64,000 nt of DNA, taken from contig NZ_AZWQ01000019.1 in NCBI RefSeq assembly GCF_000514815.1, positions 1 to 64,000 on the forward strand, in the 5' to 3' direction. The position numbers were made by a program, and so were the translations under genes. This document shows positions 61,382-64,000 of the stretch, one piece after another. Positions within the stretch are counted from its first letter, which is position 1; every line of letters starts with the position of its first letter. The DNA comes from Salinispora fenicalii (GTDB taxonomy: Bacteria > Actinomycetota > Actinomycetes > Mycobacteriales > Micromonosporaceae). The notes under the pieces are model-generated. The model did not search any database and was not told the DNA's origin. It saw only the letters and a program-made list of their open reading frames with translations.

Positions 61382-62221
61382 CTACCCCATGGTCTCCTCC
61401 TCATCGTGGACATCTCGAAGTAGGTCCCCCTGGCCGTATCCCTTCAGCGCGTTGGCATCGGCAAGGGCTCGGAGATCCTGGTTGCCGTGCGCGGCGAGGT
61501 GGGTGCGAATGCGCTTGATGGAAGTCTCTGGTCGGATCGCGCACGGCGTCGGCATCATCTCGTGCTCCGACCACCACCGCCCTGGATGAAGTTCATCCCA
61601 CGCGGGACGCTGTTGGGCCAACCGCCGGTTCTTGCCGGGATCATGGTTGCCGAAGCCGTCGAGCTGAAGGTTCCACACCGGCCTGAGCTGCCGAATCATG
61701 ACGCGCTCTGCAAGCGCGATGAAGATCTCAACGGTAACCAGGTACCGGACTACAAAGTCGGAGACGTTGAGACTATCGACTGCGGCAATCGATTCCCGGT
61801 GCTCTTCGAGCCGATCCCATAAGGCGACCGTCTGGTTACGACCGTCGACCGTTCCTTTGCGAGCGCCGGCGGGGACAGCCTTTCCAACATAGATCGGCGT
61901 ATGGCAGCCGTCGTCGCTAATGGGCGCATAAAGATCGTGCGGGCCGGTGTAGTAAATCGCGTAGACGCCAGCACCGAGGAACGGTGGGACCGCTGCCAAC
62001 GGCACCGGGTCGCCGGCGAGGAGGGCCAGTTCGACGCTACGCGCGAGGTTGACCAGGGTAAGTGGGTCGTAGGACTCGGGCCGCTCCGCGTTCGCGAACC
62101 AATTCTTGCTTCGCGGGGGCTTCCGCCTGCGCGTGGCGCCCTTACCCTTCGCGGCTCCAACGACGGTGGTAGCCACAGGCGGGATGGCGACGGGTGATTC
62201 GTCCTGCTGGTTGACCACCAT
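61382..62221 (-). CDS. Eco29kI-family GIY-YIG restriction endonuclease
   Basis: This 279-residue protein starts MVVNQQDESPVAIPPVATTV. The core has GAGVYAIYYTGPHDLYAPIS followed by TPIYVGKAVPAGARKG, the V-Y-A-I-Y-Y / I-Y-V-G-K pair of the GIY-YIG nuclease site in Eco29kI-type enzymes, and RYLVTVEIFIALAERVMIRQ with the catalytic Glu. Eco29kI cuts CCGCGG. A cognate DNA-cytosine methyltransferase would be expected but is not visible in this window. It is the last gene of the defence-like operon. Confidence 0.85.
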   Translation of the reverse strand: MVVNQQDESPVAIPPVATTVVGAAKGKGATRRRKPPRSKNWFANAERPESYDPLTLVNLARSVELALLAGDPVPLAAVPPFLGAGVYAIYYTGPHDLYAPISDDGCHTPIYVGKAVPAGARKGTVDGRNQTVALWDRLEEHRESIAAVDSLNVSDFVVRYLVTVEIFIALAERVMIRQLRPVWNLQLDGFGNHDPGKNRRLAQQRPAWDELHPGRWWSEHEMMPTPCAIRPETSIKRIRTHLAAHGNQDLRALADANALKGYGQGDLLRDVHDEEETMG

Positions 62222-63032
62222 ATGCTCCGCTCCCTCGTCAGCCGACTTCGAGGTGATTGACCGCCGCAGCGTGCGGACGGCAAAGGGCTCCCAGTTTGTC
62301 AGTCATCGTCGGTCTCGCGCGACCCCGTTCTCGTCGGCCCATGCTGGCGCTCGACGGCGCCTGCCTTGAGCGGGCCTGACATGCGTGTGGATCGCAGGCG
62401 TGCCGGAGGTCCGCTTCGCCGTCGTCCAAGCGGGTAGGCCGCGTCGTGTTCCGCACGGCGCCGGCCCAGTGGCCTCGCGAGTCAGTGGACTGGATGTGTG
62501 TCCGGTGATCCGCTCTACGGGCACAGCGACGGGGATACCGAGCGCTGCCGCCTGTTCGCGCAGTTCCTCAGACGGAAAGGTGGCCTGCGCGGCTAAGTCA
62601 CGCAACGCGCGATCAAGGTTGGTCGGCGAGACGCTCCATAGATCGTCGAGCCGACCGGCCCAGGCTATTGAGGGATGTAGACCTCCATGAGGGTAGCAGC
62701 GTTCGTCTGCCCTCCGGGGCGCCGGTAGTGGGAATCCCTTTGAGGCCTTCCGCCGCGATAGCCACCTCGGCGGCTGCCTGACTGATCAGGCGGGACACCA
62801 CTCGGGCCAGCAAGCATCAGCGAGGGCCACCAGGGTGCCTTTGTCTCGCGGATGACTCGCCTGACCCGTTCTCTAAACACGACGTGGGCCGTGCCAATGA
62901 CATCGAGGGCTGCACGGCAGCCCGGCGAGCGAGTATGTCGCGGGCGTGGTCGTCCAGCTTGGCCCACGCCATCGCCATCCGATGATCGCTTATGTGCGCC
63001 GAGGAGGCAGGCATGGGTGACTCGTCGGTCAT
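62222..63032 (-). pseudogene. Decayed sigma-region-4-like HTH gene
   Basis: ATG 63032 overlaps the upstream stop (ATGA) and opens MTDESPMPASSAHISDHRMA then WAKLDDHARDILARR. The match continues in other frames as LDVIGTAHVVFRERVRRVIR, GTLVALADACWPEWCP, RLISQAAAEVAIAAEGLKGI and NLDRALRDLAAQATFPSEEL. LDVIGxAHxVxRERVRxI is a sigma-70 region-4-type helix-turn-helix, as in defence-associated sigma-like proteins. Three or more frameshifts lie within 150 bp, so the gene is dead unless the sequence has errors. Confidence 0.65.
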
Positions 63033-63613
63033 TCGCGGCTCGTAATGTGGGCGACGCGTAGCCCGCAGCGCTCGCCGATCTTCTCGTGGAGGAGTCGGTC
63101 CTCCCGTTTGACGGGTTTCGCGAACGAGCTGACCACGCACAGAATCCAGGGATCGCTGTCACCGTACGCTTGGGCCTTAAGCGCTGCCCAGACAAGATGT
63201 TTGAAGTCCTTAACGGGTGCCCAGGCGAAGCGGATGGTCTCATCATCCCGGTGGGCGAGGACCCTCAGTGGCTTGATTCGCAGAGTTTCCCTGTCTATCT
63301 CCCACCCGTCCCCAAGGGCCAAGCGGACGTGGTCGCTTACCTTGGCGGTAGGGTTGTCCAGGACAGCCGCGTACTTGCCTACACCGTTGCGGGCTCGGGC
63401 GTACTCCTTCATGGGCCCGTCCTTGATCCACACTCTGCGTTCTTGGGGAGTCTTGATCCACAGCGAAAGGCGGTCAGTGAAGCGAGGGTCCTGCGCCCAT
63501 TGGTCGTAGCTAGGGCTCTTCTCGGTGTCGGTCAGGTGCTCCCAGTCCAGCTGTTGCGCGTCGGCGTAGAGAAACCGAACGATGTCCAGCTCTACTTCCT
63601 TGGGCATAGCCAT
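63029..63613 (-). CDS. Unknown protein of the defence-like operon
   Basis: This 194-residue protein starts MAMPKEVELDIVRFLYADAQ, 4 nt after the helicase stop, and overlaps the next gene by four bases. It contains WIKTPQERRVWIKDGPMKEY and FKHLVWAALKAQAYGDSDPW but no domain I recognise. Tight spacing on both sides shows it belongs to the operon helicase / unknown / sigma-like / Eco29kI-like. Confidence 0.7.
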   Translation of the reverse strand: MAMPKEVELDIVRFLYADAQQLDWEHLTDTEKSPSYDQWAQDPRFTDRLSLWIKTPQERRVWIKDGPMKEYARARNGVGKYAAVLDNPTAKVSDHVRLALGDGWEIDRETLRIKPLRVLAHRDDETIRFAWAPVKDFKHLVWAALKAQAYGDSDPWILCVVSSFAKPVKREDRLLHEKIGERCGLRVAHITSRE

Positions 63614-63617
63614 GGCT

Positions 63618-64000
63618 TTAGTCGACTCCTCCGTCGGCGGGGAACTGCAGGCGCACTTCGTCGGCCGCGGTCTCCAGACTGGCGGCGTCCTTGATCCAGT
63701 GGTCGAGTAGGTCGCCGATGGTCTCGTCGCTGAACGTGATCCGCGAACCGTGTCGCCGGGTCAGGGTCAAGTCCTCGGTCTCAGCGGCGTCCAATGATCG
63801 CCTAAGTCCGAGGGTCGCGGCGACCCGGCGGATGTCGGTAACGAAGTCGAGCACCTTGAGCGCCTCCTTGCCATGGCTCAGCCGCAAACCGCGGCCAAGT
63901 TGCTGGACGAAGATGCGTCTACTGTGGGTGACACGCAGGAACGCGATGAGGTTGACGTCGGGGACGTCGACGCCCTCATTGAATACGTCCACGCAGGTGA
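63618..64000 (-). CDS. DEAD/DEAH helicase, C-terminal part; continues beyond the window
   Basis: The frame enters from the right edge as DVFNEGVDVPDVNLIAFLRV, helicase motif V, followed by SRRIFVQQLGRGLRLSHGKE, motif VI with the arginine finger, and ends at 63618. About 127 residues are visible. These motifs are of the type found in type I and III restriction and related defence helicases. It should be the first gene visible of the defence-like operon. Confidence 0.85.
   Translation of the reverse strand, partial: TCVDVFNEGVDVPDVNLIAFLRVTHSRRIFVQQLGRGLRLSHGKEALKVLDFVTDIRRVAATLGLRRSLDAAETEDLTLTRRHGSRITFSDETIGDLLDHWIKDAASLETAADEVRLQFPADGGVD

Overview
The window is high-GC actinomycete DNA, and the gene families suggest Micromonosporaceae (an inference from family resemblance, not a taxonomic test). 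Its core, about 14-56 kb, is a type II polyketide cluster of angucycline type. It carries a deoxy-aminosugar branch, its own malonyl-CoA supply, exporters and a redox-sensing SoxR regulon.

Left flank (0-14 kb). Housekeeping and accessory genes: a small-protein operon, an XRE/DUF397 pair, a kinase-like gene behind a gutted methyltransferase, a GntR (YtrA-type) operon with two visible operators, and rtcB. A PadR/GyrI-like cassette sits between inverted ISL3-type ends. A secreted protein made of 126-bp repeats follows, then an IS graveyard (ISL3, IS5, IS630 remnants) and a large secreted beta-propeller protein.

Cluster, left part (14-32 kb). soxR, a glycosyltransferase with a 14-TM exporter, and an acyl-CoA carboxylase alpha subunit come first. 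The sugar genes follow on the minus strand: 3-ketoreductase, 2,3-dehydratase, 4,6-dehydratase, nucleotidylyltransferase, 3,5-epimerase and SpnR-like 4-aminotransferase. A decayed MFS gene, an FMN reductase, a decayed soxR, the C-3 dehydratase and carboxylase epsilon/beta complete this part. Together they predict a 2,3,4,6-tetradeoxy-4-amino sugar.

Cluster, PKS part (32-42 kb). One minus-strand run encodes FAD oxygenase, TcmI-type cyclase, KS-alpha, KS-beta, ACP, ketoreductase, didomain aromatase/cyclase, second FAD oxygenase, SDR and exporter. This is the classical angucycline order.

Cluster, right part (42-57 kb). A HTH protein, an AfsA-like butyrolactone synthase and its TetR-type receptor, FrnE, another MFS pump and a third (decayed) soxR come first. 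A second glycosyltransferase, a methyltransferase, an ABM protein, three NAD(P)-binding proteins and an orphan OmpR-type regulator follow.

Right flank (57-64 kb). Decayed accessory DNA: a truncated tRNA-Arg, a broken AbiEii pair and a broken helicase. A defence-like operon follows: helicase (cut by the window), unknown, decayed sigma-4-like HTH, Eco29kI-type nuclease.

The most coherent unexpected signal is a set of five SoxR-type promoters, all with 19-bp spacers, driving soxR, two pumps, an FMN reductase and frnE. Two additional soxR genes have decayed next to two of those boxes. The single intact SoxR may therefore couple the cluster's own quinone product to export and redox handling.
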